Part shown: positions 12,021 to 24,229 of the stretch, piece after piece
How positions within the stretch are numbered: the stretch's first letter is position 1
Layout: each line of letters starts with the position of its first letter
NCBI RefSeq assembly: GCF_050003625.1
Contig: NC_134399.1
Span: 151,336,473-151,400,472 of the forward strand
Source of the DNA: Haematobia irritans
Taxonomy: Eukaryota; Arthropoda; Insecta; Diptera; Muscidae
Direction: 5' to 3'
Length of the DNA: 64,000 nucleotides
Notes under the pieces: model-generated
Told to the model about the DNA's origin: nothing
Database searches by the model: none
What the model saw: only the letters and a program-made list of their open reading frames with translations
Made by a program: the position numbers and the translations under genes

Positions 12021-12365
12021 TCCTACACCGAAAGAATTTTCTTCGTAAAAAGAACGAAAAATTTCGTTAAAAGTATGAAATTTGCCATTGTTTTACAACC
12101 AAAGAAACTTTTCATTAAAATTACGAAATATTTCATACTTTTTACGAAGAAAAGTTCTTCCAAAATTTTCGTAGTTTGTAAGAAAAAATTCGTACTTTTT
12201 ATGAAACAATTTCGTTCTTTTTATGAAAATGTTTCGTACTTTTTATGAAAAATTTTCGTAGTTTTTATGAAATATTTTCGTACTTTTCATGAAAAACTTT
12301 CGTAGTTTTTATGAAATATATTCGTACTTTTTATGAAACACTTTCGTACTTTTTTTTCAAAAATC
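12021..12365. repeat. Minisatellite of about 27 bp (TTTTTATGAAA/TTTCGTA)
   Basis: Alternating blocks of tttcgtactttttatgaaa with small changes, about ten units from 12050 to 12360. The early part (12026-12150) is in part inverted (cgtaaaaagaacgaaaaat), giving potential hairpins. Unrelated in sequence to the 29-bp array. Confidence 0.8.
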
Positions 12366-12394
12366 GAACTTTTAGAAAAAAATTTATAAAAATG

Positions 12395-12840
12395 TATATA
12401 TATCGACTCCGACTCCAGCATTTTTCATCAGCTCGACTCCGGAGTCGACTCCGGGTAATATAATTAATCTCATTTTAATACCACTAATTTGTAGTTCTAT
12501 TGTGGGGGTACCGTAAGAGGATCGTTATAAAGTATCGTATTTATTTATGTGTGCAAAAAAAGGTCTTAATTTCACATTAGATGCCAATTGAACTCTATAT
12601 TTCAAATTTAGAGCAATGCGTAATAAATAAAATTATGATATAAATACCCATCATAATATGAGAAGATACCAACAGTATATGTATTTGTGGACCAAAATTA
12701 TTGATACTATCTCCAATCCTTTAAATTTGTTGCGAGCTATATAAAGGTTTATATTCCCATATGCATGAATTTGAATCTGAATCGATTTAGACAAAATTGT
12801 ATATACTTCTACAAAATCTATGTACTTAAAATTTAAATCT
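12395..12840 (+). repeat. Diverged family C-like segment
   Basis: Inverted counterpart of 1914-2260: gactccggagtcgactccgg near 12430, gtgggggtaccgtaag, gttgcgagctatataaaggt at about 12730, cttctacaaaatctatgtac near 12807. C elements have the related gagggctatatataaaggtttgtc and cttctacaaaatctatagac. Confidence 0.65.
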
Positions 12841-13198
12841 GCAAAATTTTAATTTTGCAAAATTTTATATAGAAATAAAATTTTGCAAAATTTTCTACGA
12901 AAACTATAGAAATAAAATTTTGGCAAAATTTTCTATAGAAATCAAATTTTGACCAAATATTTATATAGAAAAAAAAAAAATTGAATAAAATTTTTATAGA
13001 AATAAAATTTGCCAAAATTTTTGTAGAAATAAAAGTTTGAAAAAATTATAAATAGAAATACAATTTAAAAAAAAAAGTGTAGCAAACAAAATTTTGCAAA
13101 ATTTTCTATAGAAATAAAATTTTGCAAAATATTCTATAGAAACAAAATTTTGACTAAAATTTCTATAGAAATAAAATGTTGACTAAATTTTATATAGA
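12841..13198. repeat. 29-bp minisatellite array, short
   Basis: About twelve degenerate TTTCTATAGAAA units between a C-like segment and a complete C element, mirroring the array/C order at 1128-1883. Confidence 0.85.
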
Positions 13199-14788
13199 AA
13201 CAAGTAAGGAAAGTCTAAAGTCGGGCGGAGCCGACTGTATTATACCCTGCACCACTTTGTAGATCTAAATTTTCGATACCATATCACATCCGTCAAATGT
13301 GTTGCGGGCTATATATAAAGGTTTGTCCCAAATACATAGATTTAAATATCACTCGATGTGGACAGAATTTGATAGACTTCTACAAAATCTATAGACTCAA
13401 AATTTAAGTCGGCTAATGCACTAGGGTGGAACACAATGTTAGTAAAAAACAAGTAAGGAAAGTCTAAAGTCGGGCGGGGCCGACTATATTATACCCTGCA
13501 CCACTTTGTAGATCTAAATTTTTGATACCATATCACATCCTTCAAATGTGTTGGGTGCGATATATAAAGGTTTGTCCCAAATACATACATTTACATATCA
13601 CTCGATTTGGACAGAATTTGATATACTTCTACAAAATCTATAGACTCAAAATTTAAGTCGGCTAATGCACTAGGGTGGAACACAATGTTAGTAACAAATA
13701 TGGGAAACGTTTAAATCTGAAGCAATTTTAGGAAACTTCGAAAAAGTTTATTTATGATTTATCGCTCGATATATATGTATTAGAAGTTTAGAAGAATTAG
13801 AGTCATTTTTAGAACTTTTCGACCAAGCAGTGGCGATTTTACAAGGAAAATGTTGGTATTTTGACCATTTTTGTCGAAATCAGAAAAACATATATGGGAG
13901 CTATATCTAAATCTGAACCGATTTCGACCAAATTTGGCACGCATAGCAACAATGCTTATTCTACTCCCTGTGCAAAATTTCAACTAAATCGGAGTTAAAA
14001 ATTGGCCTCTGTGGTCATATGAGTGTAAATCGGGCGAAAGCTATATATGGGAGATATATCTAAATCTGAACCGATTTCAAACAAATTTAGCACGCATAGC
14101 TACAATGCTAATTCTGCTCCCTGTGCAAAATTTCATCTAAATCGGACCAAAAAATTGGCCTCTGTGGTCATATGAGTGTAAATCGGCCGAAAGCTACATA
14201 TTGGAGCTATATCTAAATCTGAACCGATTTCAACCAAATTTTGCACGCATAGCAACAATGCTAATTCTACTCCCTGTGCAAAATTTCAACCAAATTGGGG
14301 TAAAACTCTGGCTTCTGGGACCGTATTAGTCCATATCGGGCGAAAGCTATATATGGGAGCTATATCGAAATCCGCACCGATTTCAATAAAATTTGGCACA
14401 CTTGACTATAGTGCTAATTGTTTTTCTTGTTCAAAATTTAAAGCAAATTAGGTTAAAACTCTGGCTTCTGTGGCCATATAAGTCCATATCGGGCGAAATA
14501 TATGTATGGGAGCTATATCTAAATCTGAACCGATTTCTTTCAAAATCAATAGGGATCTATTCTGAGCCAAAACACATACTTGTGCCAAATTTGAAGTCGA
14601 TTGGACTAAAACTGCGACCTAGACTTTGATTACAAAAATGTGTTCACGGACAGACGGACATGGCTATATCGACTCAGGAGCCCACCCTGAGTATTTTTGC
14701 CAAAGACACCATGTGTCTATCTCGTCTCCTTCTGGGTGTTGCAAACATATGCACTAACTTATAATACCCTGTTCCACAGTGTGGAGCA
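13199..14788 (+). mobile_element. Family C element, complete, with duplicated 5' end
   Basis: Starts aacaagtaaggaaagtctaa and ends gtggagcagggtataaaa. The 5' 249 bp occurs twice in tandem (caagtaagg at 13201 and 13450). The 153-bp units start tatatgggag or a variant at 13891, 14044, about 14197, 14350 and 14503, an exact 153-bp period. The last unit carries the cggacagacggacatggcta core. Non-coding; the translated repeats are interrupted. Confidence 0.85.
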
Positions 14789-14789
14789 G

Positions 14790-15042
14790 GGTATAAAAAA
14801 TATTTCTATAGTAATAAAATTTCGAATACATTTTTTATAGCAGTGAGTATCAGTGAGCAAAATTATGTGATGGCAATGAACATTTAACTGTTCCTCAAAT
14901 ATGATAAATAAGATTTATTTTGAAATGATTGCATTTCAGACCATTACAAGGTTTCCCATGTCCATATTTTTTCCTTATTTGCAGCAAAACAAATATGATC
15001 CTAAATCTTGAACGTATGGTAACATAAAATGAAATGTTCAAG
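14790..15042. other. 29-bp repeat remnant then low-copy DNA
   Basis: 14790-14850 has two decayed 29-bp units and cagtgagtatcagtgagc; the remainder shows nothing recognisable. Confidence 0.4.
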
Positions 15043-15580
15043 GTTTCGTTCACAACTTAATGAAGGGCGTTTGTGTGTTCGAACATTTTCTTTCTGGAGT
15101 TTTTTGCTTATTCTTATATAAAACCAAATAAAGTTACGTTTTAAGTTTTTTTTCGGTCATTTTGGTCAAGCAGTATCTTAGTTTTTCTCAACCCAAAATT
15201 GGCAAATTTGAAAAACAATTTTTTTTTAATTCTCATTTGGCAAAGCACCGATTACTAAGCCGATCATATTTCCAAAAAGCCTCATGTGTCCATTAACCAA
15301 CTGTAAAAAGTTTCGTTCACGACTTCTTGAAGGGCGTTGGTGTGTTCTAACATTTTTTTCTGGACTTTTTTGATTGTTCTTATATAAAACCAAATAAAGA
15401 TAAGTTTTAATTTTTTTCGGTAATTTTGATCAAGTAACATAGTATCTTAGCCCTTCTCAACCCTAAATTGGCAAATTTGAAAAAGAAAAAAAAAATAAAT
15501 TCTCATTTGGCAAAGCACCGATTACTAAGCCGATCAAATTTCCAAAAAGCCTCATATGTCCATTAACCAACTGTAAAAGG
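15043..15580 (+). repeat. 267-bp direct repeat, two copies
   Basis: gtttcgttcac begins at 15043 and 15310; both copies share ggcaaagcaccgattactaa and ccattaaccaactgtaaaa, with scattered substitutions and small indels. Its family is unknown to me; no open frame is shared. Confidence 0.8.
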
Positions 15581-15960
15581 TTTCAACATCCTACCGTTAA
15601 ACAATTGAGAAATATGCATATTACAAAAAGTAACATTTTTGTAACATTGGGGATTTTGTGGATTTTTGGGAATGGTGTATTCAGCAATATTTCTTGAAAC
15701 AATTTTTTCTGCAAAACTCTGAAACAATCATAATGATGTCATAATTAGTTCAAAAGTTATAAAGGTTTCAATCAATTCTTTTCCTAAAAAAATTGATCCT
15801 TACCCCAAAAAGATTAAATTCTCGTACTTTGCGATTTTTTTTCGATTATGTTACATAGAAAAAAGTTCTTTTAAATACATTTCCAGCGATATATTATATT
15901 TAGACTGTTGCTTAGTAAAATGCGCCAAAAATTTGCACTAAACTTCACTAACTCGGGAGA
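15581..15960. other. Low-copy AT-rich stretch
   Basis: Nothing recognisable; only short interrupted frames. Confidence 0.35.
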
Positions 15961-16330
15961 AATAGTGCATTTCAGTAAATGTACTTTTATATGGGGGCTA
16001 TACCTAAATCTTCTGGGCCATATAAGTGCAAATCGTGCATAAGATATATATGGGAGCTATATCTAAATCTAAAAACGGTTTCAACCAAATTCGTTATGCC
16101 CCGTAAGAATGTTAATTCTACTACCTGTGCAAAATTTCAAATAAATCGGAGGGAAACTTTGGTCTCCGAGTGAAAATTTGTTCTCCGGCGGTCATATGAG
16201 CCTAACTCGGGCGGAAGATTTGTATGGCAGCTATATCTAAATCTGAATCGATGTCCATCAAATTTTGCACACTTGACTATATTACTAATTGTACTCCATA
16301 TGCAAAAAAAAATTGAGCAAATCAAAGTGA
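15961..16330 (+). mobile_element. Family C internal fragment
   Basis: Contains about two and a half C units (tatatgggagctatatctaa near 16046, ctcggg...ggcagctatatctaaatc near 16225), without C termini. Confidence 0.7.
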
Positions 16331-16800
16331 AACTGTGCCTTCTGGGGGCGATATTAGATTCTGAAAAAATATGGTGTTACTTCAGGTCTATGACGCCAGA
16401 AATTCCACTTTGTCGAATAAATAAATTGTGGGGTTCATATCTCGCGAACTATAAAAGATATTCGCACAAGCATGCTAACTTTTCTGTAGGGATTTATAAG
16501 ATCTATCCATCATCAAAATCGGTCCATAATTGCGGATTTTACAGCTAAAAATAAAATTTCAGGTGACCAACTTTCAACGTCTACAGGTCCGTCCATGGAC
16601 CTACCAGGGACCCACAAACTTAGAGGAAAATACCTCAGCTTTCTCACGAAGAAAAAGTTATGTTGATATCTCTATCCGTTCGAAAATTACAGAATTATTT
16701 CCAAAAAACGATTTGGAACCACTGTGCTTCGGTACAACGAAGAGTTACCAAAGGATATGTATTAACATATACCAATGTAGTACACCAAATGTCAACAGAA
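16331..16800. other. Unassigned sequence between C and A fragments
   Basis: Includes overlapping 91-codon and 74-codon frames (16530-16884) with no family resemblance I can name. Probably another repeat, but only one copy is visible in this window. Confidence 0.3.
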
Positions 16801-17430
16801 TCTAATGAAATTTGCTCCCCCAGGTCGCTGCGGAAGTCAAATCTAGTTTATATGGGTGCTATATATTGTTATGAGCCAATATAGACCAAATTGTTCAAAG
16901 TTGTTCGAATAAATATACAAACATCACGCATCAAATTTGAACCGAATCGGATGAAATTTGCTCTTCCACGAGTCTCTAGAAGTCACATCTGGGTATGCAG
17001 GTATTGGTCCATATCAGTCTATTATTATATATAGCCCCCATATAAACCGATTCAGAGATTTGGTTTTGGAGCCTCTTGGAGGAGCAAATTTCATCTGAGT
17101 CAGTTGAAATTTGGTACATTGTGCTAGTATATGGCCGTTAACAACCTTGCCTAACTAGGTCCATATCGGTCTATAGTTATACACGCAAAGAAAAAAAAAA
17201 CGTTTGGAAAACGTGTACCGAAAACGTTTTTCTTTTGTTAGAGTTTTTTGAATTGCTTCGAAAATTTTAAACTTTTATCACCAAAAAAAAATCGTTTGTT
17301 ACAAAAAAAACTTTAGGTCTTTAATAAGACACATTTTACAGTTCAAAATTTAATATACTACAATGTAATGTTGAACATTTTTTCGGAATCTTCCGAACAT
17401 ATCTGGAATATATGTAAAAAAAAAACTTTG

Positions 17431-17514
17431 GTCGAAGCAGGGATCGAACCCACGACCCTTGGCATGCAAGTCAGACGTAGCAATCACTGCTCCACCGTGC
17501 CAAACTAAATGTTT
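17431..17514 (-). repeat. tRNA-like pol III promoter (minus) in F2
   Basis: On the minus strand: A-box-like TGGAGCAGTGATTG (17481-17494) followed 31 nt later by B-box GGTTCGATCC (17441-17450). The sequence is homologous to the head of the SINE copies (cgaagcagg-atcgaacccac). The anticodon arm does not pair properly, so this is a tRNA-derived promoter, not a tRNA gene. Confidence 0.75.
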
Positions 17515-17612
17515 GTTTCTGTTAAATAAACTTTGTATAATCGGTTCGTGGGCGCCGCAGGCTATGCTATATAAATATAACTATATGGATATTTATCTAT
17601 TGATGACCACAA

Positions 17613-17690
17613 CAGATACATAGCTCAGTGGTTGGTGTGTTGGCTTACAAAGTGCATGGTCCGTTGTTCGATTCTCCGTCCAGGCGAAAG
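17613..17690 (+). repeat. tRNA-like pol III promoter (plus) in F2
   Basis: A-box-like tagctcagtggttgg (17621-17635) and B-box-like gttcgattc (17666-17674), followed by caggcgaaaggtaaa. Points away from the minus-strand head 100 bp upstream. Different source tRNA from the minus head. Confidence 0.7.
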
Positions 17691-17821
17691 GTAAATTTTA
17701 AAAATTTATAAAATCGTATAATTTCTTCTACATTACAGGAAAAAGTGTTAAGATCTAAAAACATCGTGGATGTGAGAAAGATGTGAGGGAAAATGCAATT
17801 AGCAAGAAAACAATGTTTTTT

Positions 17822-19163
17822 TTATATCCTGCTCCACACTGTGGAACAGGGTATTATAAGTTAATGCATATGTTTGCAACACCCAGAAGGAGACGAGATA
17901 GACACATGGTGTCTTTGGCAAAAATGCTCAGGGTGGGCTCTTGAGTCGATATAGCGATGTCCGTCTGTCAGTCTGTCCGTGAACACATTTTTGTAATCAA
18001 AGTCTAGGTCGCAGTTTTAGTCCAATCGACTTCAAATTTGGCACAAGTATGTGTTTTGGCTCAGAATAGATTGATTTTGGAAGAAATCGGTTCAGATTTA
18101 GATATAGCTCCCATATATATATTTCGCCCGATATGGACTTATATGACCCCAGAAGCCAGAGTTTTAACCTAATTTACTTAAAATTTTGCACAAGAACAAC
18201 AATTAGTACTATAGTCAAGTGTGCCAAATTTTTTTGAAATCGGTTCAGATTTAGATATAGCTCCCATATATATCTTTCGCCCGATATGGACTAATACGGT
18301 CCTAGAAGCCAGAGTTTTACCACAATTTGGTTGAAATTTTGCACACGGAGTAGAATTAGCATTGTGGCTATGCGAGCCAAATTTTGTTGAAATCGGTTCA
18401 GATTTAGATATATCTCCCATATATAGCTTTCGCCCGATTTACACTCATATCACCACAGAGGCCAATTTTTTGGTCAGATTTAGTTGAAATTTTGCACAGG
18501 GAGTAGAATTAGCATTGTAGCTATGCGTGCCAAATTTGGTTGAAATCGGTTCAGATTTAGATATATCTCCCATATATAGCTTTCGCCCGATTAACACTCA
18601 TATGACCACAGAGGCCAATTTTTAACTCCGATTTAGTTGAAATTTTGCACAGGGAGTAGAATTAGCATTGTTGCTATGCGTGCCAAATTTGGTTGAAATC
18701 GGTTCAGATTTAGATATAGCTCCCATATATATGTTTTTCTGATTTCGACAAAAATGGTCAAAATACCAACATTTTCCTTGTAAAATCGCCACTGCTTAGT
18801 CAAAAAGTTGTAAAAATGGCTCTAATTTTCCTAAACTTCTAATACATATATATCGAGCGATAAATCATAAATAAACTTTTTCTAAGTTTCTTAAAATTGC
18901 TTCAGATTTAAACGTTTCCCATATTTTGTGTTCCACCCTAGTGCATTAGCCATCTTAAATTTTGAGTCTATAGATTTTGTGGAAGTCTATCAAATTCTGT
19001 CCAGACCGAGTGATATTTCAATGTATGTATTTGGGACAAACCTTTAGATATAGCTCCCAACACATTTGACGGATGTGATATGGTATCGAAAATTTAGATC
19101 TACAAAGTGGTGCAGGGTATAATATAGTCGGCACCGCCCGACTTTAGACTTTCCTTACTTGTT
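17822..19163 (-). mobile_element. Family C element, complete, inside F2
   Basis: Inverted: starts tatcctgctccacactgtgg and ends ctttagactttccttacttg. Contains the inverted core (gatgtccgtctgtcagtctg) and five 153-bp-class units from 18115 to 18740. Confidence 0.9.
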
Positions 19164-19739
19164 TTTTTTTTTTTTAGTTTGTCCTTATGAAATTGTTTTT
19201 ACATCCTGGAAAACAATAAACGTTTATCACAAAAAGTATATACTTTTCTCCCAAATACACGTCCTTACAGCGAAAAGCAAATGAGAAACGAACTTTGTTT
19301 GTCTAAAATTTCGTTTGGGAGGAAAGAATTATTTTTCGCGTGTATATAGCCCTCAGATAAATCGATCCCAATCACACAAAATTTAGTCCATATCAAGTTC
19401 ATAATTGTAGCCCCCATACAAGCGACCCCCATATTTAAATTCTGGCTCTCCACGTACCGCGCAAAAGTCCATATCGATTCGTAATTATTTGTAGACTTAC
19501 CTATACAAAACTTTTTTGTATAATATATGTTATACCACGTATGGACTAACTCACAATTTAGAAAACGATGTTAAGAAGTGTTAAGATACCTTGCCATCGG
19601 TAAGTATTACAATTATTTGGTATATACTTGTTTCAGATTGGATTTAGCATTTTTTTGGACAAAATTTAAATGATTTTGTACCATTTTATGAATTCTTGCT
19701 CTGTTTTTAACCTACTTGAAACAAAAAAGTTAAAATTAC

Positions 19740-19893
19740 CCATTAAAAATATGAAATAAGCATGTTATAAAAAATTGAATGAAAAGAACTTCCTATGTAG
19801 TTAAAATAAAGAACATCATTGGGACTACATCTTCTGGAAGTACTTTTAAAGTTGTGCCTTTGGAAGAACTTCCAATTTTTTTTGCTGGGAAGT
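19740..19893 (-). repeat. Element N terminus (CCCAGCAAAAAAAATTGGAAG end)
   Basis: gaacttccaattttttttgc then tggg at 19870-19893 is the shared end of a family also seen at 21078, 23755, 52300 and 58685. Its segment gaatgaaaagaacttcct (about 19780-19797) is the empty-site equivalent for the piggyBac-like insertion at 52400. Confidence 0.5.
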
Positions 19894-19931
19894 ATATCAA
19901 GTCAAGGAGAATCCAAAAGATATAACATATA

Positions 19932-20297
19932 CGAGGGCGGTTCGGAAACTTCAATGCTTGTACGACCACGTTTAAATTCAGCAATCCAATTTTTTACTGT
20001 TGCATATGAACGAGCACTTTCACCTAACACATTCACCATATCATTATGAATTTCTTGTCCCGATAAACCTTTTTTATGTAAATATTTAATGACAGCACGC
20101 ACTTCTAATTTTTCCATTGTAAAAAAATTGCGGATGCGTCTTTTTTGAACACCTGTTTCTATATGAAGGAGTTGCCAGATCGAAACAAAATTTAACATGT
20201 GTTCATAACAGAGATGTAAGTTTCCAAAACACTTAACTTTTTTTCTGTTTATACCGCACTTTTTGTGCTAGGCTAAGAAGTTTCCGAACTGCCCTCG
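19932..20297 (-). mobile_element. Mariner deletion derivative, 366 bp
   Basis: Near-perfect terminal inverted repeats: CGAGGGCGGTTCGGAAACTT at 19932 and the complement of CGAGGGCAGTTCGGAAACTT ending at 20297, with TA at 19930-19931 and 20298-20299. About 70% of a normal 1.3-kb mariner is missing, leaving the transposase N-terminus joined to the far repeat. Confidence 0.9.
19950..20117 (-). pseudogene. Mariner transposase N-terminal fragment
   Basis: The natural start is the ATG at 20115-20117: the translation opens MEKLEVRAVIKYLHKKGLSG and reaches a conserved W-x-x-x-F-K-R-G block, which is the first helix-turn-helix domain of mariner transposases that binds the terminal repeats. A further in-frame ATG upstream lies in what should be untranslated leader. 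The frame runs straight into the other terminal repeat, so the second DNA-binding helix set and the whole D,D34D catalytic core are deleted. It is not the irritans-type sequence seen at 60090-60832, so it is a second mariner lineage. The product could at most bind DNA. Confidence 0.85.
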
Positions 20298-20299
20298 TA

Positions 20300-21075
20300 T
20301 TTACAAATTAAAAACCATCTTAAGTTATCCCCATATTGAAGTTATCATTTGCCTCCTCTGCATGAGGTTAAGTATTTGTAACAATTGCAGGTACATAACC
20401 TAAGTACGCCACTATAATATGGTCTTAAAACCGACTCCTTCCTTTCCTTCATATTTTGTTTGCCAACTAGAGTTTACTACTTACTACTTATTTACATATT
20501 TAAGACACATAAAATTTTAAGTTCTTTCGTATGATGAGAAAAACATAATGCGGGCACACTAAACAACATCCATACCACAAGCATAAGAGTTAACCTACTT
20601 TTATATTTGAATCACACAGTGTGGTAACATAAAGCTCATTTTGGGAAGCAACAATTCCCAGTCTTTATAGTTTTAACACCTTGGTTTCTTTCGTGTTTTG
20701 GAGCAACTTAGAAAGCTTTTATTGCACCATACATTCTGGCATCTTTCATTTTATTAATTAAAGAAACTTCAATGTAGGTTTACAACAAATAAGCTCACAA
20801 CTAATTTAATATGGAAATTAATAAATGAGTTTTTTTTTTCGAATTAGTATCTTAACAAAAGCTATTATGAAGTAACAAAGATTTCATGTTAATAATTGCC
20901 ATGAAAAAAAGCCCATGGTTGACTGATTCAAAATTTAATTTTATTTTTTGCAAGAAAAATTGCTTGGTTTTATTTAAAATTTTGTATTTACCTTTTATAT
21001 CAAGTTCAATGGAAACTATGGAAGGAGAAAAGTTTCATACAATTCTTGAAAATAGTAAAATAAGTGACACTGCAC
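20300..21075. other. Low-copy AT-rich stretch
   Basis: Nothing recognisable. The 74-codon frame at 20886-21110 overlaps the start of the next repeat and has no family resemblance. Confidence 0.35.
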
Positions 21076-21378
21076 ATCCAGCAAAAAAAAAAGGGCTTCC
21101 AAAAAAGTAGTTTGGATCCCCAATCTGTGATTCGGAAGTAGTGCAAACTTGGATCATCTCCAATGAATTTTACATGGGCTTGTCATAGGACGGAAGTACT
21201 CCCTTTTTGGATCCTTTGCATTGCTTTAGAAGTTGTGCCCTGGAAGCTAATTTGAATGAAGAAATTTAAAAAGCGAAAAAAAAAATTTCAACCAATTTCA
21301 CTTTTTTTTTCATCCATATGTTTTATTAGCACTATTATTTTCCTTTTTTCTAATTTTAACAATTTGAAAAACTTTTTC

Positions 21379-21457
21379 GCTCCGAGTAGGGGTTGAACCT
21401 GGGTTTGCAGTCACCATAACAGAACGCCTTAGCACACTCAGCCACAAACGCCATTGA
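21379..21457 (-). repeat. tRNA-like pol III promoter (minus), Leu/Ser-type A box
   Basis: Minus strand: TGGCTGAGTGTGCTAAGGCG (21425-21444) is a very good class II tRNA D-arm/A box, with B box GGTTCAACC at 21391-21399. A full cloverleaf does not close (poor acceptor and anticodon stems), so it is a tRNA-derived relic. Plus-strand B-box-like motifs follow at 21583-21592 (ggttccaatc) and 21798-21808 (ggttcaaatcc). Confidence 0.65.
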
Positions 21458-21826
21458 ACATAAAGCGTCGAAAAATCAATTCAAATGTTTGTGATATGAA
21501 CGTAAAACGACACCATGGAATAACATTCTAATTGCTTCTCGAGATGTTCTTTATTAGTATGAACGAAAAAATAAGAAACGCAGGTTCCAATCTCACCAGC
21601 GGAAATTTTTTATCAAATATTTTCCTAAAAAAATATTTTTTATGTTGTGCATCGTTTTTAATTTTTTTAATTTCGGCATATATTTTCGTATAAATATATT
21701 TTTTCTATTAAAAATCAACAAAAAAATTAAAAATGCTCGTAATTTGCAAACCCTTCTCAAAAGAACTTCCATGGAAGCGAAAAAGTCAAACGGTACAGGT
21801 TCAAATCCCAGCGGCGATGCAATTTA

Positions 21827-23432
<1,606 letters not shown>

Positions 23433-23518
23433 TACTTTTTTATTAATTTTCTATTTTTTTTTTAATTGTCCAAATTTTGCACTTAAAATAGCCTGATTGC
23501 GTACTTTCTAATACTTTT

Positions 23519-23760
23519 CCACAAGGACTGCATCGGAAGTAGAAAAAAATCATTGGGGGATCCCAAGATGCGATTTAGAAGAAATGATTGTGGGCTTGTC
23601 CAAAAGAACTGCATCGGGAGTGGAAAAAAATCATTGGGGATCCCACGATGCGCTTTAGAAGAAATGTTTGTGGAGTTGTCCAAAAAGACTGCAACGGAAG
23701 TTGACAAAAATCGATGTGGGATTCTTAGATGGGCTTTAAAGAAATTTTTTTTGAACAACT
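23519..23760. repeat. 80-bp tandem repeat, three units
   Basis: Each unit has actgcatcggaagt-like, aaaaatcattggggatccca-like and tttagaagaaatg-like blocks; units start near 23520, 23601 and 23681. Related inverted sequence occurs at 58700-58790. Confidence 0.8.
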
Positions 23761-23825
23761 TCCAATTTTTTTTCTGAGCAGTTAATATGGTCACAGTTTG
23801 GATCAAATAATTTATTACATTACAT

Positions 23826-24195
23826 TTAATTCATTTTTCTACCAACCATCATAGGATGGTGATGGGGCTTCATAAGTTTGTCACACCGTTTGAAAGACCT
23901 TGAAATATCAACTTCTGACTGTACCAAGTTTATATATTCTTCATCAAGGTGAAATTCTACGACGATATAACGATGTCCATCAGCCTTCAATAATGGTTGC
24001 AATCGTGCTGAAATTTTGCATAAACTGCCTGTAGGTAGGTCATATTGAAGATAAGTAATATCGCAATGAATGTTGATCCAGGGATACTTAGAATTGTTGC
24101 CACGGTTCATAGAATTCTACAAAAATTGGTAGATTTTATACTGCTTGCTAGTTTGTTAGATTTATTGATGTTTTGGTAGATTCTGCAGAACATTC
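23826..24195 (-). mobile_element. Decayed DINE-like 3' core (B-like)
   Basis: ccatcataggatggtgatgg, agtttatatattcttcatca, cgatgtccatcagccttcaa and ttgcaatcgtgctgaaattt follow the order of the inverted B 3' end but with many changes. No tandem units or 5' end. Confidence 0.6.
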
Positions 24196-24229
24196 CTCTC
24201 CCACTAAGAGGTACACCAATTTTCTATAT

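Larger units (their letters stand above)
17182..19342 (+). mobile_element. MITE-like element F (copy 2) with two tRNA-like heads
   Basis: Ends CACGCAAAGAAAAAAAAAAC and TTTTTCGCGTG, flanked by TA (17180-17181 and 19343-19344). Own sequence is 17182-17821 and 19164-19342; an inverted C element fills the rest. Its core shares order and sequence with 44890-45500 in copy 1: tttgaattgcttc-like start, minus-strand tRNA-like, tgtttctgttaaataa, plus-strand tRNA-like, caggcgaaaggtaaa. Confidence 0.75.
16801..19633 (-). mobile_element. Family A element, 3'-truncated, interrupted by F2
   Basis: A sequence occupies about 16801-17179 and 19345-19633. The join ctatagttaTA | tatagccctcagataaatc equals the uninterrupted sequence at 62705-62735, so the F2 insertion boundaries are certain. 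It ends at ggtatatacttgttt (19633). The 3' core and hairpin are missing. Its first part (16801-16990) is a differently arranged A unit, so internal rearrangement is likely. Confidence 0.7.

Noticed and set aside
16530..16884. Overlapping 91- and 74-codon frames as a gene
   Set aside because: They overlap each other and run into an A element; no recognisable motif.
17431..17690. Functional tRNA genes
   Set aside because: A and B boxes are good but acceptor and anticodon stems do not close; the same sequences are parts of repeated elements.
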